Assembly (NCBI GenBank): GCA_050253535.1
Contig: JBFWIW010000058.1
Location: forward strand, 1 to 20,251
Length of the DNA stretch: 20,251 nt
Reading direction: 5' to 3'
Source: JBFWIW01 sp050253535
GTDB lineage: Bacteria; Bacillota; Clostridia; Oscillospirales; Oscillospiraceae
Shown: positions 6,211 to 14,666 of the stretch, piece by piece
Numbering within the stretch: the first letter of the stretch is position 1
How the letters are laid out: each line of letters begins with the position of its first letter
Translations under genes and position numbers: made by a program
The notes under the pieces: generated by a model
What the model was told of the DNA's origin: nothing
The model's input: the letters and a program-made list of their open reading frames with translations, nothing else
Database searches by the model: none

Positions 6211-6759
6211 TCAGCTTACCTTGTATGTCCCTCGGATTAATATCTTCGCGGCGGCGGTGGCCTTGATGCCGTTTCCGTCTATCGTTGCCATATAGAGGTG
6301 GTTCTTAACAAGAGCAGAACCGCTGCCGGCCACACTTGAACCGTCTGTCATGTCGACCAGACGGGGAGAAGAGCTGCCCGAAGACACGGCCGTTCCGATA
6401 CGGAGCATTATCTCAGCGCCGGGAGAACATGATACGGTCTGACCGCTGGAAAGGCTCACAACTGAAAATACATCGCCGGTACTGACCGGGGTGGTGTTTT
6501 TTAATTTGGTGTCAAAAAGCGACGTCAGCGATTTTACCTGCTCGTCCATAAGAGCGACGGTACTCTCTTTTGCGGCGGAAGCAATCTCTTCAATATCTTC
6601 CGCTATTGCGGACTTGACCGTTGTGTTAATATAACTCAGAGTGACCAGAGGATCGTCCTCCGTGCCGTAGCCCGGGGATGCGAGAGCCGAGGCGCCCGCT
6701 ATGATTACGACCGTCAGAGCTACAGCGAGAGCCGAAAGCAGTATTTTCTTTTTAAACAT
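6211..6759 (-). CDS. Secreted protein of unknown function with C-terminal beta domain
   Basis: A 182-residue protein exported by a Sec-type signal (about 1-28, cut near ALAS). After PGYGTEDDPLVTLSYI (30-45) comes a helical, possibly coiled-coil part (about 48-88) and a C-terminal domain (about 95-182) with the pattern FSVVSLSSGQT, EIMLRIGTA and KNHLYMATIDGNGIKA, ending in RGTYKVS. I recall this layout from many uncharacterised clostridial proteins; no function is known to me. The ATG at 6759 is chosen because GGAGG lies 8 bases upstream; the frame runs 11 codons further without a ribosome site. Its promoter is not visible and may lie near or inside the assembly gap at 6825-6924. Confidence 0.78.
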   Translation of the reverse strand: MFKKKILLSALAVALTVVIIAGASALASPGYGTEDDPLVTLSYINTTVKSAIAEDIEEIASAAKESTVALMDEQVKSLTSLFDTKLKNTTPVSTGDVFSVVSLSSGQTVSCSPGAEIMLRIGTAVSSGSSSPRLVDMTDGSSVAGSGSALVKNHLYMATIDGNGIKATAAAKILIRGTYKVS

Positions 6760-6824
6760 CTTATGTACCTCCGTAAATACTGGAGACTTCATGCGAACCG
6801 TTTATTAAAAGGATTACACCGGAG

Positions 6825-6924
6825 NNNNNNNNNNNNNNNNNNNNNNNNNNNNNNNNNNNNNNNNNNNNNNNNNNNNNNNNNNNNNNNNNNNNNNNNNNNN
6901 NNNNNNNNNNNNNNNNNNNNNNNN
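6825..6924. other. Assembly gap (100 N)
   Basis: Exactly 100 undetermined bases. This is a conventional placeholder length, so the true distance, and whether genes are missing here, is unknown. A G-rich hairpin starts 16 bases to its right and may have contributed to the break. Confidence 0.97.
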
Positions 6925-6940
6925 GACTATATCCCCGGTG

Positions 6941-6963
6941 GGGGGGAGCAATTTGCTCCCCCC
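6941..6963 (-). terminator. GC-rich hairpin after mazF
   Basis: A perfect 10-bp stem (6941-6950 with 6954-6963) of mostly G-C pairs and a 3-base loop begins 4 bases beyond the mazF stop codon. No T-run follows on the minus strand, so its terminator role is probable, not certain. Confidence 0.55.
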
Positions 6964-6967
6964 TAGA

Positions 6968-7318
6968 TTATTGCAGGCCAAAGCTGACTGCGATCGCACT
7001 ATCAACCTTGTTCATAAGATCGTCGTCCAGCTTTCCCATGCGTTCCTTAAGCCTTCTTTTATCAATGGTCCGTATCTGCTCGAGGAGCACAACGGAATCC
7101 TTTGTAAGGCCGAAGCTCTTGGCTTCGAGCTCAATGTGAGTGGGAAGCCTAGCTTTATTAATCTGCGACGTTATTGCCGCAGCGATGACAGTTGGGCTGT
7201 GTTTATTTCCCGTATCGTTCTGGACGATTAAAACGGGTCGCATTCCGCCCTGTTCGCTCCCGACTACGGGGCTCAGGTCGGCGTAGTAGATGTCTCCTCT
7301 TTTCACTCCGCTTAACAA
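6968..7318 (-). CDS. mazF: MazF/PemK-type mRNA interferase toxin (EndoA/NdoA-like)
   Basis: Sequence-specific endoribonuclease toxin that cleaves mRNA. The protein of about 116 residues closely follows the Bacillus NdoA pattern: VKRGDIYYADLSPVVGSEQGG at the start, RPVLIVQND, the TSQINKARLPTHIEL segment, and LLEQIRTIDKRRL. Arg and Thr in the RPVL and AAIT segments match the catalytic positions of the family. The start is uncertain. A TTG at 7318 (116 residues) and a GTG at 7306 (112 residues) are both possible, and ribosome sites are weak; the frame stays open to 7474 but that part has no family similarity. It is the last gene of the nnr-lipoprotein-alr unit. No antitoxin gene is seen in the 259 bases between alr and mazF. 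Confidence 0.9.
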   Translation of the reverse strand: MLSGVKRGDIYYADLSPVVGSEQGGMRPVLIVQNDTGNKHSPTVIAAAITSQINKARLPTHIELEAKSFGLTKDSVVLLEQIRTIDKRRLKERMGKLDDDLMNKVDSAIAVSFGLQ

Positions 7319-7577
7319 GGCAGCGTCACTCTCCGACGAAATATAGTCGCCGCGGTCACAACCGTCCGAAAGGAAAGTATGTAGCCGGACTACTATAATT
7401 CTTTCACAAAGCAAAACAAAATATACAGTTTTGTCTGCCGAAATAATTTCGGCTGCCGCGACCTTTGAGATCAACGGCTCAATACATCTTATGCTGTCAT
7501 ATTTGGAGAGGACACAGTGAGGACCACGGCAGGGACGGCTTGTCCTGTTAATATAGCCTCAGAATCGAACAAAATAC

Positions 7578-8681
7578 TCAAATATAGACGCGAGGGACCC
7601 TGGGGGAGAGGGAACAAAGAATCTCATATGAAATCGTGCCGGCTTTTGAAGCAAGCTCACAGGCGGATACCCCGTCGCCGAAGACCGTGACAACGTCGCC
7701 TACGGAGGCGGAGGGCATATCGGTTACGTCTATCATGCACATATCCATGCAGATATTGCCGATCTGCCTTACCCGGCGGCCATGCAGCATGACTTCAAGC
7801 TTGTTTGACAGGACGCGGTGCAGGCCGTCGGCGTAACCTATCGGAATAACGGCTATGCGGCGGTCGGTTTCCGCTGTGAAAGTCCTGCCGTAACTTACGC
7901 ATTCTCCGGCAGGGAGATCCCTGATCAGAGCGATGCGCGTTTTCAGCGACATTGCGGGACGAAGGCCCCATTCGGGGGCGCTTTTGTCGGGATTTATTCC
8001 ATAGAGGGCTATCCCGGGACGAATCATGTCGAGATGCGCCTCACTATAGTTTAACATTCCTGCGCTGTTGGCGCAATGTCTGATTTCAAATTTGTGTCCG
8101 GAATAATTTTCCAATAAATCAACTGATTCCATAAATACGGAGAGCTGGTTTCGCGTATACTCGTCGCACGTAATTTCTGATGTGGCAAAGTGTGTGAAAA
8201 CACCCTCAGCATTTAGGCCGGGCAGCTTCAAAACGGCCAGGGCATCTTTAAGGCCCGAGCGTGAAAAGCCGAGCCGGCCCATGCCGCTGTCGAGCTTTAT
8301 ATGTACTTTCAGCGTTTTCCCAAGGCGCCCGGCAGCTTCGGAATAGGCTTTGGCATCGATAAGAGTAGAAACGCTCTGGGTAATGCTGTACGCCACCAGA
8401 TCTTCGGCACAGTCTGCAGGAGTGCTGCCGAAGATCAGTATCGGCATTTTTATCCCCGAGTCACGAAGCTCTGCAGCCTCGTCTATAGTAGCTGTGGCCA
8501 GATAGTCGCAGCCAAGATTTTCCAAAAGCGTGCCGACGCGAAGAGCGCCATGGCCGTAGGCGTCGGCCTTGACAACGCCGAGAAAACGGGTGCCTGATGG
8601 GAGATGTGAGCGCATGGTGCGATAATTGTGTTCAATGTTTGATAGGCTGATTTCAGCCCATGTTCTCTTTTGCTGATCCAT
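7578..8681 (-). CDS. alr: Alanine racemase
   Basis: PLP-dependent enzyme that interconverts L- and D-alanine for peptidoglycan synthesis in the cytoplasm. The 367-residue protein has normal family length. Lys38, in VVKADAYGHGA, is the PLP-binding residue of the N-terminal barrel, and Tyr264, in CVSYGRTF, is the second catalytic base in the C-terminal domain. MGRLGF (134-139), RHCANSAG (201-208), RPGIALYG (221-228) and IGNICMDM (307-314) are further conserved stretches. The ATG at 8681 follows the lipoprotein stop after 14 bases, with GGTGA 5 bases upstream. The position between nnr/lipoprotein and mazF is the usual Firmicute arrangement. It could also supply D-alanine metabolism linked to spore germination, but nothing here shows that. 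Confidence 0.96.
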   Translation of the reverse strand: MDQQKRTWAEISLSNIEHNYRTMRSHLPSGTRFLGVVKADAYGHGALRVGTLLENLGCDYLATATIDEAAELRDSGIKMPILIFGSTPADCAEDLVAYSITQSVSTLIDAKAYSEAAGRLGKTLKVHIKLDSGMGRLGFSRSGLKDALAVLKLPGLNAEGVFTHFATSEITCDEYTRNQLSVFMESVDLLENYSGHKFEIRHCANSAGMLNYSEAHLDMIRPGIALYGINPDKSAPEWGLRPAMSLKTRIALIRDLPAGECVSYGRTFTAETDRRIAVIPIGYADGLHRVLSNKLEVMLHGRRVRQIGNICMDMCMIDVTDMPSASVGDVVTVFGDGVSACELASKAGTISYEILCSLSPRVPRVYI

Positions 8682-8695
8682 TTGTTCACCGGTTT

Positions 8696-9265
8696 CTATA
8701 TAATTACGTTCTCAAATGAGCATTTGATAACGACTTTGCCGTTTGACGAAATTTCCGTCATGTAGGGCAGAAGGGTCTCGCTGTCGAACCACGTCCGCAG
8801 GTATTCCGTGTCGGTGAGGGGATAGCCGACGGAGACAAAGTCGTCGCCTTCAATGCTCTCAAAGACACACTCCTCGGGGTAGCCGGCTGTCCACGAGCCG
8901 AGCATGGCGGGCACCGCGTCCAGAGGAGACAGCCCGTCGGGTGACAGAGCGCCCGTTTCGAGAGACACGTCGTCATACTTTAGCGTAATGCCGTCTTCAG
9001 ACAGATGCGCCGACAGACCGGCGATGTTTTCCGGCTCGCTCACTGTTAGGGTCCCATCGTCTGCCGTTCCTTCGTATTTCAGTTTATAATCGTATACCTT
9101 GTCGCCATAATCGGCGGTGAGGTCCATCACCATCGATATGCTTCCTGCCTTATTATATTCCTCCGCCACAGACTGTGCAAGGTCCTCCGGATTTGTTCCG
9201 GAGGAACACGCGCACAGAAGAGAAAGGAGGGCTGTCGCAAGTATAAGTGAAATTAGCCGCCGCAA
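8696..9265 (-). CDS. Membrane-anchored lipoprotein, unknown function
   Basis: A 189-residue lipoprotein. The signal peptide ends in the lipobox LLCAC, so Cys20 would be lipidated and the protein held on the outer face of the membrane. The rest is largely beta-strand (for example DYKLKYEGTADDGTLTVSEP and GKVVIKCSFENVII), which recalls LolA-like lipoprotein folds, but I see no decisive motif. The TTG at 9265 is the likely start because GAGGTG lies 8 bases upstream and overlaps the stop codon of nnr, pointing to coupled translation. It lies between nnr and alr, so a link with cell-envelope upkeep is possible; this is inference from position only. Confidence 0.78.
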   Translation of the reverse strand: MRRLISLILATALLSLLCACSSGTNPEDLAQSVAEEYNKAGSISMVMDLTADYGDKVYDYKLKYEGTADDGTLTVSEPENIAGLSAHLSEDGITLKYDDVSLETGALSPDGLSPLDAVPAMLGSWTAGYPEECVFESIEGDDFVSVGYPLTDTEYLRTWFDSETLLPYMTEISSNGKVVIKCSFENVII

Positions 9266-9272
9266 TCTTCCA

Positions 9273-10796
9273 TCACCTCGTCTGATTTTTGAATACTGTC
9301 GGGAGTGTTTGTATAATATCCGTCGGTGTCATAGCGTACTCTCCCAGTGCTTCGGCACAGAGGTCTCCCGCCTTTCCGTGGAGATAAACGGCATAAACTG
9401 CCGCCTGCAGGGGAAGAAGACCCTCTCCAACCAGCGCCGTTATCATTCCGGAAAGTATGTCTCCGCTGCCGCCCTTTGCCATCCCGGGGTTTCCGGTCGT
9501 GTTCACGAATACCAAGCCGTCCGGCGATGCCGTAATCGTACCCGGGCCTTTTAGAACAAGGACACAGCCGTATTCTACGGCAAAGCGCTGTGCCGCAGTA
9601 ATCCGATCGTATGACCTCAGGTCACCGCCCATCCTTGTGAATTCGCCGTCGTGCGGGGTGAGGACGATGGGGCACTTCACCTTATGCAGTATATCTATAT
9701 TTTCAGAAACGGCATTTATGCCGTCTGCATCGACGACAATCGGAGTATTGCTGTTTTTAATAATTGAGTGTACGATTTCGGTTGCCGACTTTGATCGGCC
9801 AAGTCCTGGGCCAACGAGGCATACGTCACAGTTTTTCAGTTTCCCGAGTATTATGTCCAGAGCGCCTTCGGAAATGATCCCGCTGTCATCGCACGGCAGG
9901 GGGAATGGCATGGCCTCGTCGCACTTTACGGCGGCAATATCATATATTTTTTCAGGTACGCCGAGAAAGACAAGTCCCGCGCCGGATCTGACCGCCGCAC
10001 GTGAGGCCAAAACCGGCGCTCCGGTATAGCCTACGCTCCCGGCTATGATGAGGTCTTTTCCGTAATCGCCCTTGTGAGATACTGTTTCGCGCCTTGGGAG
10101 CGCGACGCCTTCCCCGGTTATGGCATATATGTCCGTTTCGGCGGCGATCGAAAGCGCTTCCGGAATGCCTATATCGCAGATTTTGAGAGTGCCGCACATG
10201 GCGCAGCCCGGGGCCACAATGTGTCCGGGTTTTGCAAAGGTAAATGTGACGGTAACGGAAGCCCGTACCGCTTCTCCCAGTATCCTGCCTGTGTCGGCTT
10301 CCACACCCGAGGGTATGTCGGCGGAGACCACGGGGGCCGGGGCTCCGTTCATGATGCGTATGGCGGAAAGCGCCGTCCCCGAGACGTCTCTGTTCAGCCC
10401 GACACCGAAAAGGGCGTCTATGATAACGGTGCAGGATTTTATATAATTATTGATATCGCCGCTGCCGGGATCGAATGCTTCGAGCAGTCCGCCGGCCTCA
10501 ATAAGCCTCCGCTCCATCTCAAGAGTGTCCGCCGTCATATGGCCGCGGCTGCCGACCAGAAATGCGCGAACTGCGGCGCCGCGTTTTAAGAGGAAAAGTG
10601 CGGCGGCAACGCCGTCGCCGCCGTTGTTGCCGCTGCCGCAGAGTATGGCGGCAGAGCCGCCGTCTCCAATAAAGTCCAGAGCCGCCTCGGCAATGCACCG
10701 CGCGGCATTCGTCATCAGAAGGGTAGAGGGGATACCAAGCCCGTCAATCGCGCTGCTGTCGAGCTGTTTCATTTGAGCGGAAGTTAAAAGTTTCAT
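9273..10796 (-). CDS. nnr: Bifunctional NAD(P)H-hydrate repair enzyme (epimerase plus ADP/ATP-dependent dehydratase)
   Basis: Repairs damaged, hydrated NAD(P)H. The N-terminal YjeF_N epimerase (about 1-215) shows GSGNNGGDG (54-62), DALFGVGL (127-134) and SADIPSG (158-164). The C-terminal ribokinase-like dehydratase (about 225-505) shows KGDYGKDLIIAGS (242-254), VVDADGINA (354-362), LTPHDGEF (379-386), LKGPGT (415-420) and the nucleotide-site loop TGNPGMAKGGSGD (434-446), with catalytic Asp446. The total of 507 residues equals the two-domain bacterial form. The ATG at 10796 starts the family sequence MKLLTSAQMKQLD; an in-frame start 21 codons upstream would read through the promoter. It heads the nnr-lipoprotein-alr-mazF operon. 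Confidence 0.95.
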   Translation of the reverse strand: MKLLTSAQMKQLDSSAIDGLGIPSTLLMTNAARCIAEAALDFIGDGGSAAILCGSGNNGGDGVAAALFLLKRGAAVRAFLVGSRGHMTADTLEMERRLIEAGGLLEAFDPGSGDINNYIKSCTVIIDALFGVGLNRDVSGTALSAIRIMNGAPAPVVSADIPSGVEADTGRILGEAVRASVTVTFTFAKPGHIVAPGCAMCGTLKICDIGIPEALSIAAETDIYAITGEGVALPRRETVSHKGDYGKDLIIAGSVGYTGAPVLASRAAVRSGAGLVFLGVPEKIYDIAAVKCDEAMPFPLPCDDSGIISEGALDIILGKLKNCDVCLVGPGLGRSKSATEIVHSIIKNSNTPIVVDADGINAVSENIDILHKVKCPIVLTPHDGEFTRMGGDLRSYDRITAAQRFAVEYGCVLVLKGPGTITASPDGLVFVNTTGNPGMAKGGSGDILSGMITALVGEGLLPLQAAVYAVYLHGKAGDLCAEALGEYAMTPTDIIQTLPTVFKNQTR

Positions 10797-10830
10797 TAAA
10801 ACACCGGCTTTCAGGCCAAAATATATTAAA

Positions 10831-10859
10831 ATTATATTATCGGAACATATATTAGTCAA
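10831..10859 (-). promoter_or_regulatory. Sigma-A type promoter of the nnr operon
   Basis: On the minus strand -35 TTGACT (10859-10854), a 17-base spacer and a perfect -10 TATAAT (10836-10831). It is 35 bases ahead of the nnr ATG and back-to-back with the pheST promoter. Confidence 0.82.
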
Positions 10860-10867
10860 ATTATATA

Positions 10868-10896
10868 TTGCTTTAAGGAGCCTGTTATGATATAAA
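10868..10896 (+). promoter_or_regulatory. Promoter of the pheST leader
   Basis: -35 TTGCTT (10868-10873), a 17-base spacer and -10 TATAAA (10891-10896). A second candidate is TTGTCA (10903-10908), 16 bases, TATGAA (10925-10930), which would start the transcript almost exactly at the T-box. Either could be used. Confidence 0.6.
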
Positions 10897-10931
10897 TTAT
10901 ATTTGTCAATAATATTTATAACGCTATGAAC

Positions 10932-11147
10932 GGGAAAATGACGTATGGAAACGCGAAAGAGAGGGAGGTCGCCGGCTGAAAGCCTCCTGCGCGGACGGCG
11001 TCCGGTTCGCCCGGGAGCACCGGTTAATCGCCGGCGGCCGGCCCCGATACAGGCTGCGGCCTTAAGGCCATGAGTGCGGCGTTCGCCGAATCAGGGTGGT
11101 ATCGCGGAAGATCAGTCTTTCGTCCCAGACGGGACGGAAGATTTTTT
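10932..11147 (+). promoter_or_regulatory. T-box leader responding to tRNA-Phe
   Basis: A tRNA-sensing leader RNA. The AGAGAG element (10958-10963) is followed by the apical hairpin of stem I (GGAGG at 10964-10968 pairing with CCTCC at 10983-10987). The codon TTC at 11006-11008, followed by GCCCGGGAGC, sits where the specifier is expected and matches phenylalanine. The conserved T-box AGGGTGGTATCGCGG is at 11093-11107. The terminator follows with arms 11116-11126 and 11131-11141, a 4-base loop and six T (11142-11147). Uncharged tRNA-Phe should favour the antiterminator and allow pheST expression. Family membership is clear; the specifier call is from position and downstream gene identity. Confidence 0.92.
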
Positions 11148-11197
11148 ATTTTACCGAAACATAATTTTGAGCGAACGCAAAAACAGGAGTGAATGAT

Positions 11198-12223
11198 ATG
11201 AAGAAAAAATTGGAGCAGCTCAGGAGCGAAGCGCTGGAAAAGCTGAAAAGCATAGAGGCTCCGGCGGATATTGAAACTTTACGCGTAAAATATCTCGGCA
11301 AAAAGGGCGAGATAACAGCCATTTTAAAGCAGATGGGCGGTCTTTCGGCCGAGGAGCGCCCTGTAATCGGCCAGCTTGCAAACGAAGTGCGAGCCAGGAT
11401 AGAGGAATCGATCGCGGAGGCGTCGGGAGCGCTGGAGGAAAAGCTTCTTGAAAAAAAGCTGGAAAATGAGAAGCTGGACGTCACGATACCGGGAATTCCG
11501 GTGCCTGTAGGACACAGACATCCGATGTCCATAGTTCTCGACGAGTTCAAGGATGTTTTTATCGGCATGGGCTTCCAGATCGCCGAGGGGCCCGAGATAG
11601 AACTCGCGGATTATAATTTTACCAAGCTCAATACAGAGGAGGGACATCCGGCCCGGGAGTGGTCGGACACCTTCTATTTCACACAGGACAGTTCCGTCCT
11701 TCTGCGCACGCAGACTTCGCCTATGCAGGTGCGCGTCATGGAAAAAATGAAGCCGCCCATACGCGTCATCGCCCCGGGCAGAGTTTACAGGAAGGACGAG
11801 GTGGACGCGACGCACTCCCCGATGTTCCACCAGATAGAGGGCCTCGCCATAGATAAAGGCGTCACAATGGCCGACCTCAAGGGGACGCTGAACGCATTTG
11901 TCACAGCGCTCTACGGCGAGGGGACCAAAACGCGCTTCCGCCCGCACCACTTCCCGTTCACGGAGCCGTCCTGCGAGGTCGATGTGCAGTGTCATGAGTG
12001 CGGAGGCGTGGGCTGCCGCGTCTGCAAGGGCGAGGGCTGGATAGAGCTTCTGGGGGCCGGCATGGTGCACCCGAAGGTCCTGGAGGGCTGCGGCATTGAC
12101 CCGGACATATATTCCGGGTTTGCGTTCGGCATCGGAGTGGAACGATTGGCCATGCGCCGCTTTAAAATAAGCGATATGAGACTTGTCTTCGAAAACGACG
12201 TTCGTTTTCTGGAACAGTTTTAG
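11198..12223 (+). CDS. pheS: Phenylalanine--tRNA ligase alpha subunit
   Basis: Catalytic subunit of the cytoplasmic (alpha-beta)2 enzyme that charges tRNA-Phe. The 341-residue protein has an N-terminal coiled-coil arm (about 1-95) and the class II catalytic core: motif 2 APGRVYRKDEVDATHSPMFH, and motif 3 FAFGIGVERLAMRRF near the end. The CHECGGVGCRVCKGEGW segment before GAGMVHP is normal for bacterial PheS. The ATG at 11198 is preferred over the GTG at 11189 because GGAG (11186-11189) is 8 bases upstream and overlaps that GTG. It is controlled by the T-box leader and followed by pheT after 12 bases. Confidence 0.96.
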   Translation: MKKKLEQLRSEALEKLKSIEAPADIETLRVKYLGKKGEITAILKQMGGLSAEERPVIGQLANEVRARIEESIAEASGALEEKLLEKKLENEKLDVTIPGIPVPVGHRHPMSIVLDEFKDVFIGMGFQIAEGPEIELADYNFTKLNTEEGHPAREWSDTFYFTQDSSVLLRTQTSPMQVRVMEKMKPPIRVIAPGRVYRKDEVDATHSPMFHQIEGLAIDKGVTMADLKGTLNAFVTALYGEGTKTRFRPHHFPFTEPSCEVDVQCHECGGVGCRVCKGEGWIELLGAGMVHPKVLEGCGIDPDIYSGFAFGIGVERLAMRRFKISDMRLVFENDVRFLEQF

Positions 12224-12235
12224 GGGGACGAAAAA

Positions 12236-14608
12236 ATGAAATTATCAAGAAAATGGCTTTCGGAGTTTGTCGATATAGATGTTTCTGATAAAGAGTATGT
12301 GGACGCGATGACGCTCTCCGGCTCCAAAGTTGAAGCTGTAGAGAATCTATCTGCCGAAATAAAAAACGTCGTCGTCGGAAAGGTGACGGAAATACGCCGT
12401 CATCCCGATTCAGATCACATGTTTATCTGCCGGGTACAGTTAAGCGAAACCGAGAACGTCCAGATAGTCACCGGTGCGCAGAACGTACGGCAGGGCGATA
12501 TTGCCCCCGTTGCAAAGCATCGTTCCATTCTTCCGGGCGGAATAAAGATAACTAAGGGAAAGCTTCGCGGCGAGGTATCAGAGGGCATGCTCTGTTCATT
12601 AAAGGAGCTTAATCTGGATCTGCACGATTTCCCGTATGCAATAGAGGACGGCATTTTCATCCTGCAGGATGAAGGCTGTAAGGTGGGTGACGATATTTGT
12701 CCCGTTATAGGCGCGGACGACACAGTGGTTGATTTCGAGATAACCTCGAACCGCCCGGACTGCCTCTCTGTCATCGGCCTTGCGCGAGAAACGGCGGTGA
12801 CATTTGGTGCGCCGCTGAAGCTTCACACGCCGGTTGTCAAAGGTTCCGGCGGAAACATATCCGAGCTTTTGGATGTGGAGATCGAAAATGGCGGCCTCTG
12901 TCCGCGCTACACCGCGCGAATGATCAAAAACGTGAAGATTGCCCCGTCGCCAAAGTGGATGAGACAGCGCCTTCGTGCCTGCGGCGTGCGGCCGATCAAT
13001 AACATTGTTGACATAACGAACTATGTCATGCTCGAATATGGCCAGCCGATGCACGCGTTCGACTTTTCCTGTGTCGAGGGAGGAAAGATCATAGTCCGTA
13101 CCGCGAAAGCGGGAGAAATAATGAAAACGCTTGACGGTAACGACAGGGCGCTCGCGGAGAGTATGCTCGTTATAGCAGATGCGAACAAACCTGTCGGCGT
13201 TGCGGGCGTCATGGGGGGCGCCAACTCAGAGATCGTTGGGGACACCGCTATGGTCGTCTTTGAATCCGCCAATTTTAACGGCGTTTCGATCCGCCGCACG
13301 GCGACGAGCCTCGGCATGAGGACGGACGCCTCCGGCCGCTATGAGAAGGGCCTCGATCCGATGAACACCTATAAAGGCGTCCAGAGAGCCTGCGAGCTGG
13401 TCGAACTATTGGGCTGCGGCGAGGTCGTGGACGGAATTATCGACGTCATTGCCGAGGACAGAGAGCCGACCCGAATAAAGCTCGAACCGGAGAGAATAAA
13501 CAAGCTCCTAGGAACCGACGTTTTGGAGCCGGAGATGAGGGAGATACTCATACGTCTCGGCTTCGAATTCGACGGCGATATCATCATTGTTCCCTCATGG
13601 AGGGCGGATGTCGAACACTATTCTGATATCGCGGAGGAGGTTGCGCGTTTCCACGGGTATAATAATCTGCCGGCGACACTCATGCGCGGCGACGCCACTC
13701 AGGGAGGCTTCAGTGAAAAGCAAAAGACGGAGATCCGTATCGGCCGGAACTGCCGCGCTTTCGGCTTCTCAGAGATTATGACCTACTCATTTATAAGCCC
13801 CTCGGCTTACGACAGGATACGCCTTCCGAAGGACTCAAAGCTTCGAAAAAGCTTTGTCATACTGAATCCCCTCGGCGAGGACACAAGTGCCATGCGTACG
13901 GTTTCACTGCCGTCGATGCTGGAGATACTCTCCCGCAATAAGAGCTATCGCAACGAGAACGTGCGCCTCTATGAACTGGCAAAGGTCTACCGCGAAAACG
14001 GAGAGGTACTTCCGGACGAGCGCGTGATCCTGACCCTCGGCGCATACGGCGGCATGGACTTTTTTGCCATGAAAGGCTATGTAGAGGCCATACTCTCCGA
14101 TCTTCACGTCATGAATGTGTCCTTTACCGCCGAGAGCGAAAACCACGCCTATCACCCGGGCCGCTGCGCCGTTATCAGGGCGGGAGACAGGACGATTGGC
14201 GTCATCGGACAGGTACACCCGAAGGTAGCTGACAACTACGGATTGGACGAGACTTATGCCGCAGAGCTTGACTTGGCCGATGCTCTGGCGTTCCGCGCCC
14301 CCGAACGAACCTATACGCCTCTGCCGAAGTTCCCGTCTATAACACGGGACATAGCCGTTGTCTGCGGCGCGGATATCACGATAGCCGCTCTTACGGACTG
14401 CATAAGGCGCGCGGGCGGAAATCTCCTTAAAGACGTGAAGCTGTTCGATATCTATACCGGCAGCCACATCGAACCCGGAAAAAAGAGTACAGCTTTCTCA
14501 ATGAAGCTGCGTTCCGACGATAAGACCCTCACGGACGAGGATGCGGACGGCGTTGTTGCCGGGGTACTGGAGAAGCTCAAAGATGAGCTCGGAGCAGTAA
14601 TAAGATAA
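12236..14608 (+). CDS. pheT: Phenylalanine--tRNA ligase beta subunit
   Basis: The 790-residue tRNA-binding and editing subunit partnering PheS. In order: an EMAP-type tRNA-binding domain (about 40-150), the B3/B4 editing domain (about 205-385, including RPINNIVDITNYVMLEYGQPMHAFD), the B5 domain (about 400-475), a catalytic-like core (about 475-690) and the C-terminal FDX-ACB anticodon-binding domain (about 695-790, beginning near KFPSITRDIAVV). Length and order are those of a complete bacterial PheT. GGGGGA lies 7 bases before the ATG. Transcription depends on the upstream T-box and ends at the hairpin at 14624-14659. Confidence 0.96.
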   Translation: MKLSRKWLSEFVDIDVSDKEYVDAMTLSGSKVEAVENLSAEIKNVVVGKVTEIRRHPDSDHMFICRVQLSETENVQIVTGAQNVRQGDIAPVAKHRSILPGGIKITKGKLRGEVSEGMLCSLKELNLDLHDFPYAIEDGIFILQDEGCKVGDDICPVIGADDTVVDFEITSNRPDCLSVIGLARETAVTFGAPLKLHTPVVKGSGGNISELLDVEIENGGLCPRYTARMIKNVKIAPSPKWMRQRLRACGVRPINNIVDITNYVMLEYGQPMHAFDFSCVEGGKIIVRTAKAGEIMKTLDGNDRALAESMLVIADANKPVGVAGVMGGANSEIVGDTAMVVFESANFNGVSIRRTATSLGMRTDASGRYEKGLDPMNTYKGVQRACELVELLGCGEVVDGIIDVIAEDREPTRIKLEPERINKLLGTDVLEPEMREILIRLGFEFDGDIIIVPSWRADVEHYSDIAEEVARFHGYNNLPATLMRGDATQGGFSEKQKTEIRIGRNCRAFGFSEIMTYSFISPSAYDRIRLPKDSKLRKSFVILNPLGEDTSAMRTVSLPSMLEILSRNKSYRNENVRLYELAKVYRENGEVLPDERVILTLGAYGGMDFFAMKGYVEAILSDLHVMNVSFTAESENHAYHPGRCAVIRAGDRTIGVIGQVHPKVADNYGLDETYAAELDLADALAFRAPERTYTPLPKFPSITRDIAVVCGADITIAALTDCIRRAGGNLLKDVKLFDIYTGSHIEPGKKSTAFSMKLRSDDKTLTDEDADGVVAGVLEKLKDELGAVIR

Positions 14609-14623
14609 TAATAATGTATCATG

Positions 14624-14666
14624 CAAGAGCTATTTAGATTAATGTCTAAATAGCTCTTGACTTTTT
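14624..14666 (+). terminator. Terminator of pheST that also overlaps the next promoter
   Basis: Arms 14624-14638 and 14645-14659 pair perfectly over 15 bp around a 6-base loop, followed by A, C and five T. It is 15 bases after the pheT stop. The end of its right arm contributes the first bases of the -35 hexamer of the following promoter. Confidence 0.82.

Noticed and set aside
7319..7474. An N-terminal extension of MazF, possibly a fused antitoxin.
   Set aside because: The 52 extra codons show no ribbon-helix-helix or other antitoxin pattern and no good start signal.
10074..10589. Long plus-strand open frame opposite nnr (171 codons), and similar frames opposite pheS and pheT.
   Set aside because: They mirror strongly coding genes, have no ribosome sites or recognisable domains, and reflect codon bias of the true strand.
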